Shown: piece by piece, positions 48,800-60,140 of the stretch | Position numbering within the stretch: position 1 is the first letter of the stretch | Layout of the letters: every line of letters begins with the position of its first letter | Assembly: GCA_932294295.1 (NCBI GenBank) | Contig: OW028574.1 | Coordinates: 54,062,797-54,126,796, forward strand | Length of the DNA stretch: 64,000 nucleotides | Direction: 5' to 3' | Source of the DNA: Alitta virens | Taxonomy: Eukaryota; Annelida; Polychaeta; Phyllodocida; Nereididae | Translations under genes and position numbers: made by a program | Notes under the pieces: model-generated | What the model saw: only the letters and a program-made list of their open reading frames with translations | What the model was told of the DNA's origin: nothing | The model's database searches: none

Positions 48800-51700
48800 A
48801 TGTTACCTAACAAAAGACCTAGACAGGGTGGGGGCACCCCGCCTAAACCCTACAATATCAAGAAGATTAATGAAAAGAGGGTGATCAAGTACGGTGTCGA
48901 GGAATATACCTTCAAAGCAAAATTTAATGACGATATATCTCGTTCCAAGATATCCGAGTTCAAAGACGATTTACACGGCATGTTTGACGAGATACTCAAC
49001 CAGGCATCTGAAAATTACCAAGATGGTGACAAGATGAGAATGTCAATTGAACACAGGAGTCTGGATAAACCTATCACTATTCATCTGCAACCCCGGGGAA
49101 ATATTACAGCCGATGTTATAATGGCCAGGTAAATCTTTTTTGTAAAAAAAATATAAAAAAATTTATTCCTTTTATTCTTTCATTATCCCTATAGAACTAA
49201 TAACCTATCCTTGTTATTATTTAGTCATAATTGTTATATATATATATTTATCACCACAGATTCGAGGCCGTTTTAAACTCTAAGCAGGACATTGATACCG
49301 ACGAAACATTCCAGGTCAAAGTGGGCACTCTGCAAAAGGAAGACAGAGGTGGGGGTCCTACACCTATTATCAATACTGACAACCAGTCCCAGCTGTGCTC
49401 CGCTAAGACTAAAAGGTCCATAGTGTTCATTCCAGCAATCGAAAATGAAAATATATGCGCCGCAAGAGCCATCGTTACCTGCATGGCAAAACTTCAAGGG
49501 ATGCCTAGAAATCAGTTCAAATGTTTCATAAACAAGGCTCGCTCCAGAAGCCTCGAAGACAATTCACAAAAATCCCAAGCCTTAAAATTACAAAGAGAAG
49601 TTGGCTTATCATTAGAAGAACCAGTCATGGTTAGAGATTTGTACCTATTCGAGGAATATCTAAACGTGCAGATAATAGTAATTTCAGTAGAGCTTCTTAA
49701 CGAAGTTTGTTACACAGGATATAGCGACAGGGAGAAAAAAATATATTTGTACCTGAAGGATTCTCACTTTCACAGCATTGTGAACATACAAGGATTGTTA
49801 CCTTACAAGTCACTATGTACCCACTGCTTTACATGGTATTGTAGACGCAGCAAGAATCATACCTGCACAGCCAGCTGCATAGTGTGTAAGCGAGATAAAT
49901 GCGCATATGTCGGGTCTGGGGTCATTTGTCAAGACTGTAACGTCACTTGCAGAAATGCAGAATGTTACCAGGCTCACAAGACCCCCCTAACACACAAACG
50001 AGGTCCATTAGCCGGTCAGCATAAAGGGGCATCATCCTGTGACACATTTTACAGGTGCACTGACTGCCACGTGGTGCTCAATAGGACAAAAAGGGATATC
50101 AACAAGCACACTTGCGGTGAATACTTGTGTAACCAATGTAAAAGATATGTCACCGGTGAGCACTTATGCTATTACAGGATTAGACAACCCAAAATAACCT
50201 CCGGTCGTTTTCTGTACTATGACTTTGAGACCTCGCAAGACACCAAGATGGCGTGTCAGGAAGGTTACAGGAATGTCATTAGGAAAGACTGCCCGGATTG
50301 TTTCCCTGACCAACTATGCCCTCATTGCAGGAAATGTCGCAACTGTCACAGACCATACTGCGGTATGGAAAGATTCTGCCCTAATTTCCTAGTCTGTCAA
50401 TCGGTGTGTGATGAATGCGAGAATGACGCATGGTCAGATGATGCTATATGCTCCAACTGCGGGGATAGATGCAAGGTCTGTTCAAAGAAAGACAAGCACG
50501 GTGATTATGCACAGCTTTGCAATAATGGGAAGTGTGGGCTCAGGGAGAAAGTCTTTAAAGGACCGGAAACCACTGAAGAATTTTGTCAATGGTTGTTCAC
50601 CCCTATGCACAAGAACTTCACGTGCATAGCTCACAATGCCAAGGCCTTTGATGCCCACTTCATTCTTAATTACTGCGTGAACAACACCATCACACCCCAG
50701 GTGATATATTGTGGGTCCAAGATAATGAAGATGCACATCTCTGCAGGATTAGGGATCAACTTTATCGACAGCCTCAATTTCCTACCCATGGCTTTACGGA
50801 AGTTACCAGCCGCTCTAGCACTAGAATCTCAGATAAAAAAGGAAGATTTTCCTCATCTCTTCAACTGTCAAGAAAATTTCAATTTCGTAGGTCCATGGCC
50901 TGCTCAAGAATATTTCATGCCCGACTTCATGTCCCGACAAAACAGGGAGGAATTTCTGAAGTGGTACGAGTTGAAGAAAGATTCTGTCTTTGACTTTCAA
51001 AAAGAAATGTTGGAATACACCAGAGCTGACGTTAAGGTTCTCAGAGAAGCATGTACCAAATTCAGAACCCTAATAAAGACTGCCACTACCGTGCCCGGTG
51101 CAAAGTCACCCCCCATTGATGTCTTCAGCCATGTCACCCTGGCCAGTACTGCAATGCAGATCATAAGACAGCTCACCATGAGCGAAGAGCACGATTTACG
51201 GCTCCAAGACGGTGACCAATTGAAGGGGAATCTAAAAGCAGGGGTGTGGTCACGCGCTGATAATGGCCAGATCATCGATGCTGAAGATATTGCCGAAAGT
51301 AAATTTGTAAAATCCCAACTACCCCAGCCCCCACCCCGTAGTTATGGGCGTTACATCAATCACAGCCTCAAGTCCATTATGTGGTTAGAGTGGGTGGGTA
51401 AGAAATTGGGTAGGCGATTACAGCACGCACGAAATGGTGGCGAGTATAAAATACCAAACACCAATTTCTACGCCGATGGGCATGACATCTCAACTGGAAA
51501 AATATTTGATTTCTACGGATGCCGATGGCATGGTCACGGTTGTATACCCTCCAGACACGTGCGAGACCCGCACACCAGGTTCAACATGGAGCAACTCCAC
51601 AGCATGACAAAACTTAGAGAGAAAAAAATTCAGGATACCGGTCTTATCCACGAAACTATTTGGGAGTGCGAATGGGACAGAATGGTCAAGAGTGATGATG

Positions 51701-53327
51701 ATCTGAAACTATTTGTGGAAAACTTTGATGTGCCACCGCCTCTCAGGATCAGGGATGCTCTGTACGGTGGTAGGACTGAACCCATACGTCTTTATTACGA
51801 CTGCGACCCCGATGAAGAAATGAGATACCTAGACTTTTGCGTAAAAGACAATTTTTCTAATTAATTATTTTTTTATTTTTGGCTAAAATAACTTATTTCA
51901 CACTTTAATATATATTTTTTCGTATCGTTTTTCAGAGCTTATACCCCTATGTGAACTGGTTTGGCAGTTACCCAGCCACGCATGCTATCATTCTCACCGA
52001 TCCCGCAGTCATAGACCAATCATTGCTACCATACACAGGTGTTGCCAAGGTCAAGATCCTCCCCCCACCAGACCTATTCATACCCGTACTACCTTACAGG
52101 TGCAATGGCAAACTCATGTTCCCCCTATGTAGATTTTGTTGCGAGACTGAGAACCAAGAACAGTGTAATTGCGATTGCGCAGCCAGAGCTCTCACAGCTA
52201 CCTGGGCCACTGATGAAATAAAAACCGCCATATCAAGAGGATACAAGATACTGAAAGTGTATGAGGTATACCATTACCCCGAGATGACGCAATACAATAA
52301 AGAAACTGATCAGGGTGGGCTCTTCAATCAGTATGTCACCATGTTTCTTAAAATCAAACAAGAGGTTAGTTTTTTTCTTTTAACTCTGTTTCTCTTTTCT
52401 TTTTTTTTTTTTTTTTGCAATTATCACCTAAAATACAACTTATATATAATAAAAAATATATTATTCAAGGCTTCTGGCTACCCACCCCATGTTACAACCC
52501 AGGAAGAAAAGGACAAGTACATTGACCACTACAGCACCAATCAAGGAATCACCCTGGACAAAGACAAAATATGCAAAAATCCTGGTCTCAGACTGGTGGC
52601 AAAGCTTTACCTCAATTCCTGCTGGGGTAAATTCTGCGAGAGACAGAACAAAACTCAGACTGTATTTGTCAAAACTAAACTGGAACTGGCCAGAATCCGG
52701 AACGACCCCGCCAAGGATGTCACAGACTTTCACACAATAAATGACGCTATAATCGCAATAGATATTAAGCTGAAAGACACCTTTGAAGAAGATAATGTAT
52801 TTCAATCAGACATTATAGGTGTGCTGACCACCACCTACGGTAGACTGAAGCTTTACAAGGCCCTGGAGTGTGTGGGGCACTCCATAGCTTACATGGATAC
52901 AGACTCTCTGATATACGCTCAAGATAAGCGTACCAACAAAAAGCTCACCACCGGTGACCTGTTAGGCGATCTCACCGACGAATTACCGCCCGGTACATTC
53001 ATCAAAACCTTTGCATCATCAGGACCAAAGTCTTATTCCTACAAACTCAATAATGGCGAACAAGCCCTCAAACTCAAGGGGATAAGTCTTAATTACAAGA
53101 ATTCTAGTGTACTAGACTTTGACGTTGTAAAGAAAATAATCCGCGAGGAGCTTGACCATGTTAGGACGCCATTATCCAGTCAGATTACTAGGACTAAGTA
53201 CACCGGTATCATATACAAAAGACCATTCTCCAAGGTTTACAGAAAAGTTTTCACTAAAAGAGTGGTCCCACCGGGTACCTATGTATCTATGCCTTACGGT
53301 TACAAGGGAGTCGCACCAGCTCGCTAG
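48800..53327 (+). CDS. Protein-primed family B DNA polymerase (Polinton-type pPolB), spliced in four exons
   Basis: Exons 48800-49128, 49260-51840, 51936-52364 and 52470-53327 join in one frame to 1,398 codons; every intron is GT-AG and 95-131 bp. The enzyme would replicate the element from a protein primer. Visible in order: a basic N-terminus; an OTU-like region with ENICAARA (Cys 176) and DSHFHSI (His 279/281); a Cys/His-rich block (about 290-420); Exo I DFE (431), Exo II HNAKAFDAHF (568), Exo III YTRADVKVL (696); FYGCRWHGHGC (861), characteristic of this polymerase group; motif A DFCSLYP (968-974); motif B NSCWGKF (1162); motif C YMDTDS (1256-1258); and KLKGI. All catalytic acids are present, so it looks functional. 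Intron 2 falls inside motif A, between Cys and Ser. The alternative of separate single-exon proteins is rejected, because each would lack part of the active site. Confidence 0.93.
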
Positions 53328-53451
53328 AAAAAAAAATATATATATATATAAATATATATATTCTTTAAATGTGACCTATTTTTGTACATGTCTGTAGTTT
53401 TCAATACTGTATAATGTCTCCATTTTGTATTAGAAGACTCTCTCCGTATTA

Positions 53452-53457
53452 AATAAA
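53452..53457 (+). terminator. Poly(A) signal of PolB
   Basis: AATAAA lies 125 nt after the PolB stop codon and upstream of the next gene's start at 53594. Confidence 0.5.
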
Positions 53458-53593
53458 CACTATATCAACACTTATCAACAGCTCATTCCTCTGCCAAAAA
53501 TCTAATTTTCCTGGCCGATGTATGCCGAAGAGTCAAATGCTCACTCTTCATACTAAGTAGTGTAACTAGGCATAAGAGTAGAAAAGTTTCGAG

Positions 53594-55063
53594 ATGTACT
53601 CTCTCATTATTATTACAATTACCCTACTACACGGGATTTGTATGGGTTACTATCTGTACACCTGTCAGGGGTGTATCTGCACCCGCTATGCTACTGGTAA
53701 AATAGAAGTAGATTGCACCTATACGGACCTCGCACTACCACCGTACTTCGCCTCACACGCTGATGTACAATTTATCGACATGACTGGCACGCCTTTTTGC
53801 AGAAAGAGAGCCATGAGATCTGGATACATATTGTGTAATTTTGGTAAGAGTTTCTATTAATATTTGCTTTTCCTTCTACCCATATGGGGAAAAAAACTTT
53901 TTTTTAAGACAATCTATTTTTTCTGTAGAGCCAGAAGAATATTCTGGAAATCACCAACAAAATGGTGAGACAGATGAGAGGGATAGTCACCGGGGACTAA
54001 ACACTGGGTCAGATACTGCACCGGATACTACATCGGAGACTGCATCTGTGACCGTATCAGAGTTTGAATTTGTGACTGAGCCGTGGAGCACCAGCCAAAC
54101 CGGCGAAACTGGGGACACTACGCTACAGGACAATACCGCCACTGGTTCAACAACAACTGAAGATTTTACAACATTGTCCAAGGCCGATGAAGTGGTCACT
54201 AAATATACAGTCGATTCTATTCACTCTACCCGGGCTAACCCTATTTATCAACACACCACTATTGATGACACCGTCATTTACACCGGTATTGACACTGTCA
54301 CGGACACCAACACTGACACCAACACCGACACAGGTACAGTCACAGACAGAGTCACAGATACAGTCGCAGACAGAGTCACAGACACTGTCACAGACACGGA
54401 CAGAGTCATAGACAGAGTCACAGACACAGTCACAACCAGAGTCATAGACACTGTCACAGACACTGTCACAGACACTGTCACAGTCACGGACAGAGTCACA
54501 GACACAGACAGAGTCACAGACACAGACAGAGTCACGGACAGAGTCACAGACACGGACAGAGTTACAGACACTGTCACAGACACAGTCACCGGCACAGTCA
54601 CAGGCACTCTCACAGACACTCTCACAGGCACTCTAACCACCACTAATGAAGTCACTACAGCCAGAAAAGACTCTACATCTACATCTACATCTACAGTGCA
54701 ACCATACACTTATAACACCTCTAGTACAAGTGCCCATGATGTCACACCTGTGATCTCCGCATCATCGGTCATATCATCACCACTCCTCATTTTGATGCTT
54801 ATTATAGCACCCTTCATTTTGGTGGTTACCGTACAATGCATCGTGATAGTGAGTATTTTAATATATATATATATATATATATATAACTTACCGCCATCAT
54901 TACTGAGATAAAACACATCGTATTATTTTATTTTATTTTGTTACAGATGTGTTGCATCTACAAGAGGTTCTGGAGGAGATCTTCACCAGAACCGCCCCTA
55001 ACCAGCCATCACATCAGCTGTGACACAACCGGAAGTTGCCAGTTCCGCACAACCACCGTCTAA
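53594..55063 (+). CDS. Spliced type I membrane glycoprotein with Asp/Thr-rich mucin-like stalk (glycoprotein 1)
   Basis: Exons 53594-53843, 53929-54848 and 54947-55063 join in frame to 428 residues. Exon 1 gives a signal peptide (1 to about 18) and a small Cys module: Cys 24, 27, 29, 41, 69 and 81, with VDCT, LPPYF and DMTGTPFC, spaced much like an LRR N-terminal cap. Exon 2 gives a Ser/Thr/Glu linker, then about 120 residues of DTVT/DRVT repeats that would be heavily O-glycosylated and acidic, then a transmembrane segment (LLILMLIIAPFILVVTVQCIVIV). Exon 3 gives a short tail with CC and KRFWRR next to the membrane. A surface or virion envelope role is inferred from architecture alone; no database family was recognised. 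The next gene shares the Cys module. Confidence 0.8.
54294..54650 (+). repeat. Coding minisatellite in the glycoprotein 1 stalk
   Basis: Units of 6 and 12 nt (GTCACAGACA and variants) repeat for about 350 bp and encode alternating D-T-V-T and D-R-V-T. Length in multiples of three is kept, which implies selection on the reading frame. Such arrays usually vary in copy number between copies. Confidence 0.85.
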
Positions 55064-55237
55064 TGAGAAATACATTTTTTAGCCATAATTTTAAATACAT
55101 TTTTTAGCCATAATTTTAATTTTTAAATTTTATTTATTTATTTTTTTTGCTTTTAAAGTAAAATTTAGCAGTCGCCTGATTGCCCCTTTCTTTTAAGCTT
55201 ATTTAAAATATAATCATACATAGTAGTTACTATTAGC

Positions 55238-55367
55238 AATGTCATTATTGTTGTAACCGCGCGTAGTATTATTATTGCAACGGTTTGTAGTATTAAATTG
55301 TCAATGTCATTATTGTTGTAACCGCTCGTAGTATTATTATTGCAATGGTTTGTAGTATTAAATTGTC
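55238..55367 (+). repeat. 65-bp tandem duplication in the glycoprotein 1 3' region
   Basis: Two adjacent 65-bp copies differ at very few positions (for example CCGCGCG versus CCGCTCG). They lie between the glycoprotein 1 stop and AATAAA motifs at 55,442-55,460. Confidence 0.85.
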
Positions 55368-55441
55368 ATACTTTACGCTCTCTGTAAAAAAAAAAAAAAA
55401 AAAAAAATAAATAAATAAATAAATAAATAAAATAAACATTG

Positions 55442-55460
55442 TAATAAAGTATTTTAATAA
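55442..55460 (+). terminator. Poly(A) signals of glycoprotein 1
   Basis: Two AATAAA hexamers lie about 380-400 nt after the stop codon and 250 nt before the next start codon. An (AAAT)n run just upstream also contains AATAAA motifs. Confidence 0.4.
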
Positions 55461-55714
55461 AGATATATTTTCGTTCTAGTTTCAAAAAACAAAATCTACA
55501 TCTGTGCTATTTTACTAGATTATATAACACTTTCCCCCCCACCTGTGCAAAAACAAAAGAGAACAAAAGCAAGCACTCGATCTCCAATCAATTAACAATC
55601 TTACATAATCTTACATAACCCTACAGAAAAGAGTCACCAGACTCTGTTAAGAAATTCTCACGCTCCTTAAATCGTCTTAAATTTAAATTAGTCTACCCAC
55701 AGAATTCGAGGAGT

Positions 55715-58317
55715 ATGGACGCTTTTTTGTCGCCGGTATTTTTTTTGGTACTGTTTTCAAGTCTTTTTACGACAGTCGAAATGGGCATTTCTGTCTGCGG
55801 AGATCCGCCTTGTCTGTGCGTCACTTCCCCCGAGGGCCTCATGGCCGACTGCACAGAACCGTCTTCCAGGACCAGACCCCCCATCTTTACGTCTAGAGAG
55901 ATGTCTTTACTCGCCGGGGTAGACATGAGGGGTACCCTGTTCTGCTCTAGGGGTGACCATCACCGGCAACCGCCTGACCGGCAACCGCCTGTTCTCTGTC
56001 ATGTGACGAAAACCCCGGGGCATCCGACGACCGTCTCAGCCGAAGTCCCCACCTCAGGTACCACCTCAGGTACCACCTCAGACCCGTCTGAAGAGCCCTC
56101 TGTAGAGCAGTACCAAGAGCCCTCCGGAGAACCCTCTGAAGAACCAACTGAAGGTCCTGCCGGAGCCTATACCGGGACGGTTAGAGAGCCCCACCACAGC
56201 GTGCTGGTGATTGCTCTAGGTTGCCTGCTTGTCGTTGTTGCCGTTGTATGCATCCTACTCTTGGGCGTCGTGTGCTTGTGGCTTCGGAAGGTATTTTTCA
56301 TTATTTAACCCCTATTATTCTATTCTTTTACTAAATATATTATTCTCTAGTTCAGTATTTATCATCATATATATATATATATATATATATATTTAGTTTT
56401 TATGTTTTGGTTTGTTTTGTTGTTCTATATAGCAACCTCAATAACCGTTATGTACTCTAAACCTATGACCATATTAATAAACTATATACAGACAGCTCCC
56501 TATTCTCCACCCCGCAATTGATAAAAACGATTATCAAATAGGTCACACTATTAAGAATTTAGCTTACTATAGAGAAAACCATCTCCTGTATCCACACAGT
56601 TATTAATTTAGTTTATTAGTTTATTAGTTATGATGTGCTTGTCATGTTTTGGACTTTAAGAGTGAAATGTTTTTATTAGCGGCTTGTATTTTTTTTTCTA
56701 TTGCGTATGCGGATTTTAAACACTTATTATAAGTTAACTTGGTGGCTGGAACCTTGATTATTGAAATTTTATTGCTTTCTGTATTTACATTAATGTCTCT
56801 TTCATGTTATCTTGTAACCGAATGACATATGTATCGCTTATGATATTTTACATGTCAATAAAATCTATATATATATATATATTTTGTATCAAGCTAACAA
56901 TATATTTTTATCATTTTTCAGAAGTGCCGGAGATGTAATGATGATGGTGACCCCCCCGTAACACCACCGGCAGAACCACCGGTAACACCACCACCCGTAA
57001 CACCACCACCCGTTGCACCACCCGTTGCACCACCCGTTGCACCACAAGCTGGACCACAAGCTGGACCACAAGCTGGACCACAAGCCGGACCACAAGCCGG
57101 ACCACAAGCTGGACCACAAGCTGAAGCTGGACCACAAGCTGGACCACAAGCCGGACCACAAGCCGGACCACAAGCTGAAGCTGGACCACAAGATCAGCAG
57201 GCTTTCTTCTCAAGATCTGAAGAAATTTCAGGTAAAATAGAAAAATATTATGACTACAAAACATAACCGTGGTGGATCTATCCGATTCCTTATTTTCTTT
57301 ACGATTTAACTAATATAGTTATCTAACTATTTTATTATTATTTTTATTTTTTTTGTTTTTTCACTCCTACCAGTTCGCAATAGTTCCACCAACACCCCCA
57401 GACGACCAACTACCAGAAACGTGGGGCTCTACACCCGCCCAAAAACTAGGACCGTCTATAGCAACACAGAGAGTGCCCCCCACCGCGACTGTGCAACTTC
57501 ACCCTTGAGGGCCCCCTTTCGAGACAGCTCCACCTCTCCAATGTCTAGAGCTGAAGAATTTTCAGGTAAAATAGAAAATATTATGACCACAAAACATACC
57601 CGTGGTGGGTCTATCCGATTCCTTATTTTTATTCTTTTAATTTTTTTAATTTTTTTTCCTTATGATTTAACTAATATATATATATTTTTTTTTCTCTCAC
57701 TCCTACCAGTTCTCTACAGTGCCACTAACACCCCAAAACGGCCAACTACCAGGAACGTAGGGCTCAACACCCGTCCAGAAACTAGGACCACCTTCAGTAA
57801 CACCGAGAGTGCCCCCCTCCGCGACTTCGCGTGTTCACCGGTGAGGACCCCCCTTCTAGACAGCTCGACCTCTCCATTACGTTCACCGGTGAGGACCCCC
57901 CTTCGAGACAGCTCGACCTCTCCATTACGTTCACCGGTGAGGATCCCCCTTGGAAACAGCTCCACCTATCCAATACCGCCACAGATACCGCCAAAGCATC
58001 GATGCACCCCTATAGGTGGTAGGTTGTCCACCCCCCTGCGGGGAAACAGTTTGTTGAACAGGTCGATGGATATTAACCCTCCCATACCGCCACCACCATC
58101 GAGACCTAGATCCATGAGCACTAGTTTCACCCCCCTACAAGCGGGCCACCGATTGGCTAGGTGGATGGATAGTGGCACCCCCACACCGCCGTGGAAACCT
58201 AGATCCGGGGGCACCTGTTTCACCCCTACAACCACCACCTCCGGGTTAACCCCCCAATCCACCAACCCCACCACAAACACTACCCATGACCATTTCTTGA
58301 GGTCCAAAAGACAGTAA
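55715..58317 (+). CDS. Spliced type I membrane glycoprotein with long Pro-rich tail (glycoprotein 2)
   Basis: Exons 55715-56290, 56922-57231, 57374-57565 and 57710-58317 join in frame to 561 residues. Exon 1 encodes a signal peptide, a Cys module like that of glycoprotein 1 (Cys 28, 33, 35, 46, 77; shared ADCT, RPPIF and DMRGTLFC), a Ser/Thr/Pro/Glu stalk, and a transmembrane helix (VLVIALGCLLVVVAVVCILL). The tail begins KCRRC, then repeats of PPV(T/A)P and AGPQ, then two homologous exons each starting with TNTP(R/K)RPTTRNVGL, then SP(V/L)R-type repeats. The tail has many Ser/Thr-Pro sites and PxxP motifs that could bind kinases or SH3 domains. Neighbour and structure suggest duplication from glycoprotein 1. 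No family was recognised; an envelope or signalling role is inference. Confidence 0.78.
56291..56921 (+). other. Intron 1 of glycoprotein 2
   Basis: This 631-bp intron is much longer than the others in the element (85-143 bp). It contains two (AT)n runs at about 56,366-56,390 and 56,868-56,882 and no open frame of note. Confidence 0.7.
57374..58000 (+). repeat. Tandemly duplicated exon-intron unit in glycoprotein 2
   Basis: Exon 57374-57565 and the start of exon 57710 encode near-identical protein. The preceding introns are also alike: both begin GTAAAATAGAAAA, share CCTTATTTT and AACTAATATA stretches, and end CTCCTACCAG. The unit is about 336 bp. Inside the last exon a 54-bp unit around TTCACCGGTGAGGA is repeated three times. 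Confidence 0.85.
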
Positions 58318-58696
58318 TTTTTTTTTATTGTGATTTCGTATTATTTTGTATTATATTCGTTTTGTATTATGTCAGCTCGCTCCTAACCGTTTTAAAAGAT
58401 GTATTGTTTTAGTATGTTTTTTATCAGTATCTTTCCTACTATTACGAGCGAACATAATGTCACTTATTCTTCTTTTTTTTTCTTTTTGATTTTACTTAAA
58501 ATAGCATTATATTACGAGAGAAAAAAAAAAAAGAGAGAGAAGTATTTGATCATATTTTTTATTTATCATTAAAAAAAAAAAAGAATGCATTTAACCATGA
58601 TCACTAGTTGTAGTTGTCATTTGTTTTATCGTATTTCAAATAATTGCTCACGGCTGGGATGAAAAAAAAGTTTTTCAAGACTCTTGTCCATTCGAT

Positions 58697-59350
58697 TTAG
58701 GCAGTATCTACAAAATTATCCGCGCCGTCTAAAGAGTCTGCCGCAAAAATTTGCAACCATCTGTCTTTAACTAGTGGTTTCAAATGCGGAACCAAGGTCC
58801 TGTACAGCGCTATCCTGACATCGTGATGTTTCACAAAATTAGGCTCGTATCGTCTGATCTGGTCAGCGTTAAACTGTCCTTCATTGGCTTGTAGGTTGCG
58901 ACTGAGTCTATCTACAGCCATCTCTAAGATGTCTAACCAGCATATTTCTTTATCGGGATTATAAATCTCGAACTCGGGGTGGTGGGTTTCTGCCTGGTGA
59001 TGCTCTCTGATTATCTCCTTCAACAACTCCCCGTCTACAACGCAATGATCTTTCATGCTAAACGCGCATACTGTTATGAAGAAATAAAACTCGGTCTTGC
59101 TATGGTCGTGGAGACTGACAGCTGTATCGCTGTTTATCACGTTCATACACATCCTGACGTGATTGATGTGCTTGATTTCCTTTTCTCTGAATATTTCATA
59201 AGACTGCACCAACTCTACCGGTAGGAGCACCCCCCTATGTCTGCTCAAGATCTGCTCAGCACTTTCTCTGTCTAGCCGATTCGTCACGTAATCTATCATA
59301 GCGTCCAGATTAGGAAATCTGGCTGGTACAGCTAATTCTACCGATTCCAT
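58697..59350 (-). CDS. DUF5662-like helical protein of the viral element
   Basis: The protein has 217 residues from the ATG at 59350. A good acceptor (polypyrimidine then CTGCAG) lies two bases before the ATG, so a 5' UTR intron is likely; the longer frame starting with a GTG at 59404 is not favoured. Pattern: KHINHVRMCM, then DHSK, then HHQAETHHPEFE, then a helix with LDILEMAVDRL. This spacing of His/Asp residues resembles DUF5662 proteins, found in phages and large DNA viruses, which look like metal-binding HD-type enzymes; the activity is unknown. It is transcribed towards glycoprotein 2. Confidence 0.65.
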   Translation of the reverse strand: MESVELAVPARFPNLDAMIDYVTNRLDRESAEQILSRHRGVLLPVELVQSYEIFREKEIKHINHVRMCMNVINSDTAVSLHDHSKTEFYFFITVCAFSMKDHCVVDGELLKEIIREHHQAETHHPEFEIYNPDKEICWLDILEMAVDRLSRNLQANEGQFNADQIRRYEPNFVKHHDVRIALYRTLVPHLKPLVKDRWLQIFAADSLDGADNFVDTA

Positions 59351-60140
59351 CTCTGCAGGGTGGGGGGTGGATTTTTTTTTCCGAGACAATACACGCGTAC
59401 GCACTCACGACCCAGGTCTGTCTCCTAAGGCTTTTCCCCTCTAAATGGCGATTGTCTCAAAAAACGGCCGATAAAAGAACCTACAAGGAGGGGGAGGGGT
59501 CACGTGACTAATTAGAGCTCAAAAGGTCAGGGGTAATTTGCATATCAACCCCTCCCTTTAAACCATGCCGGCTGATGCCGGCTCCTTTTTTTTTTTTTTT
59601 TTTTCTAACGCTAACGCTAATGCTAAAAGTTAATGCCAGCTCTCCTTAATACTAAATACCGGCTAGTGCTAATTTAACCACGCCAAGCTTGGCCTCTTGC
59701 CAAGCCTGACTCGCTAATTTAACCACGCCGTGCTAATCTATGAGCAGCGCAGCCGTATAGCCGTACAGACGTACAGCCGCACTCCAGCCCAGTTGTGACT
59801 CGGTGACCTCGTGACTTTATTAGATTAGCACTAGAGAGAGTTGGTCTCGCATTGACAGTTCATTGGCAGTGCATTGACAGCCCGTAGATTAGCGCTTAAG
59901 TTGGTCCCTTCCTCCGCACTAGCGCATAGGAGTCGGTCTTGGCCGCCATAAACACGTGACTTTCAGTCAGGATCTTGACCGTTTTCTGATTGGCCGATTG
60001 TTTTCTGGTGATTAATTGGCTAATTGTTTGGGGGCGTGTCCGAGTCAACCTACCGGAGAGCACGACGCGATGACCAATCATAGCCCCGCTTATCCTCTGC
60101 CAATCTCAAACCGTGAAAGAAATGCTAGCGACCAGTCTCA

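Noticed and set aside
49231..51864. Separate single-exon protein of 877 codons
   Set aside because: It lacks the polymerase palm and ends just before motif A; the in-frame splice to 51,936 explains it as exon 2 of PolB.
54278..54709. Minus-strand 143-codon frame opposite glycoprotein 1
   Set aside because: It is a VSVTVSVT shadow produced by the stalk minisatellite on the other strand.
56889..57264. Minus-strand frames opposite glycoprotein 2 exon 2
   Set aside because: They are WSSLWSGL and VVQLVVRL shadows of the AGPQ repeat and have no start or splice context.
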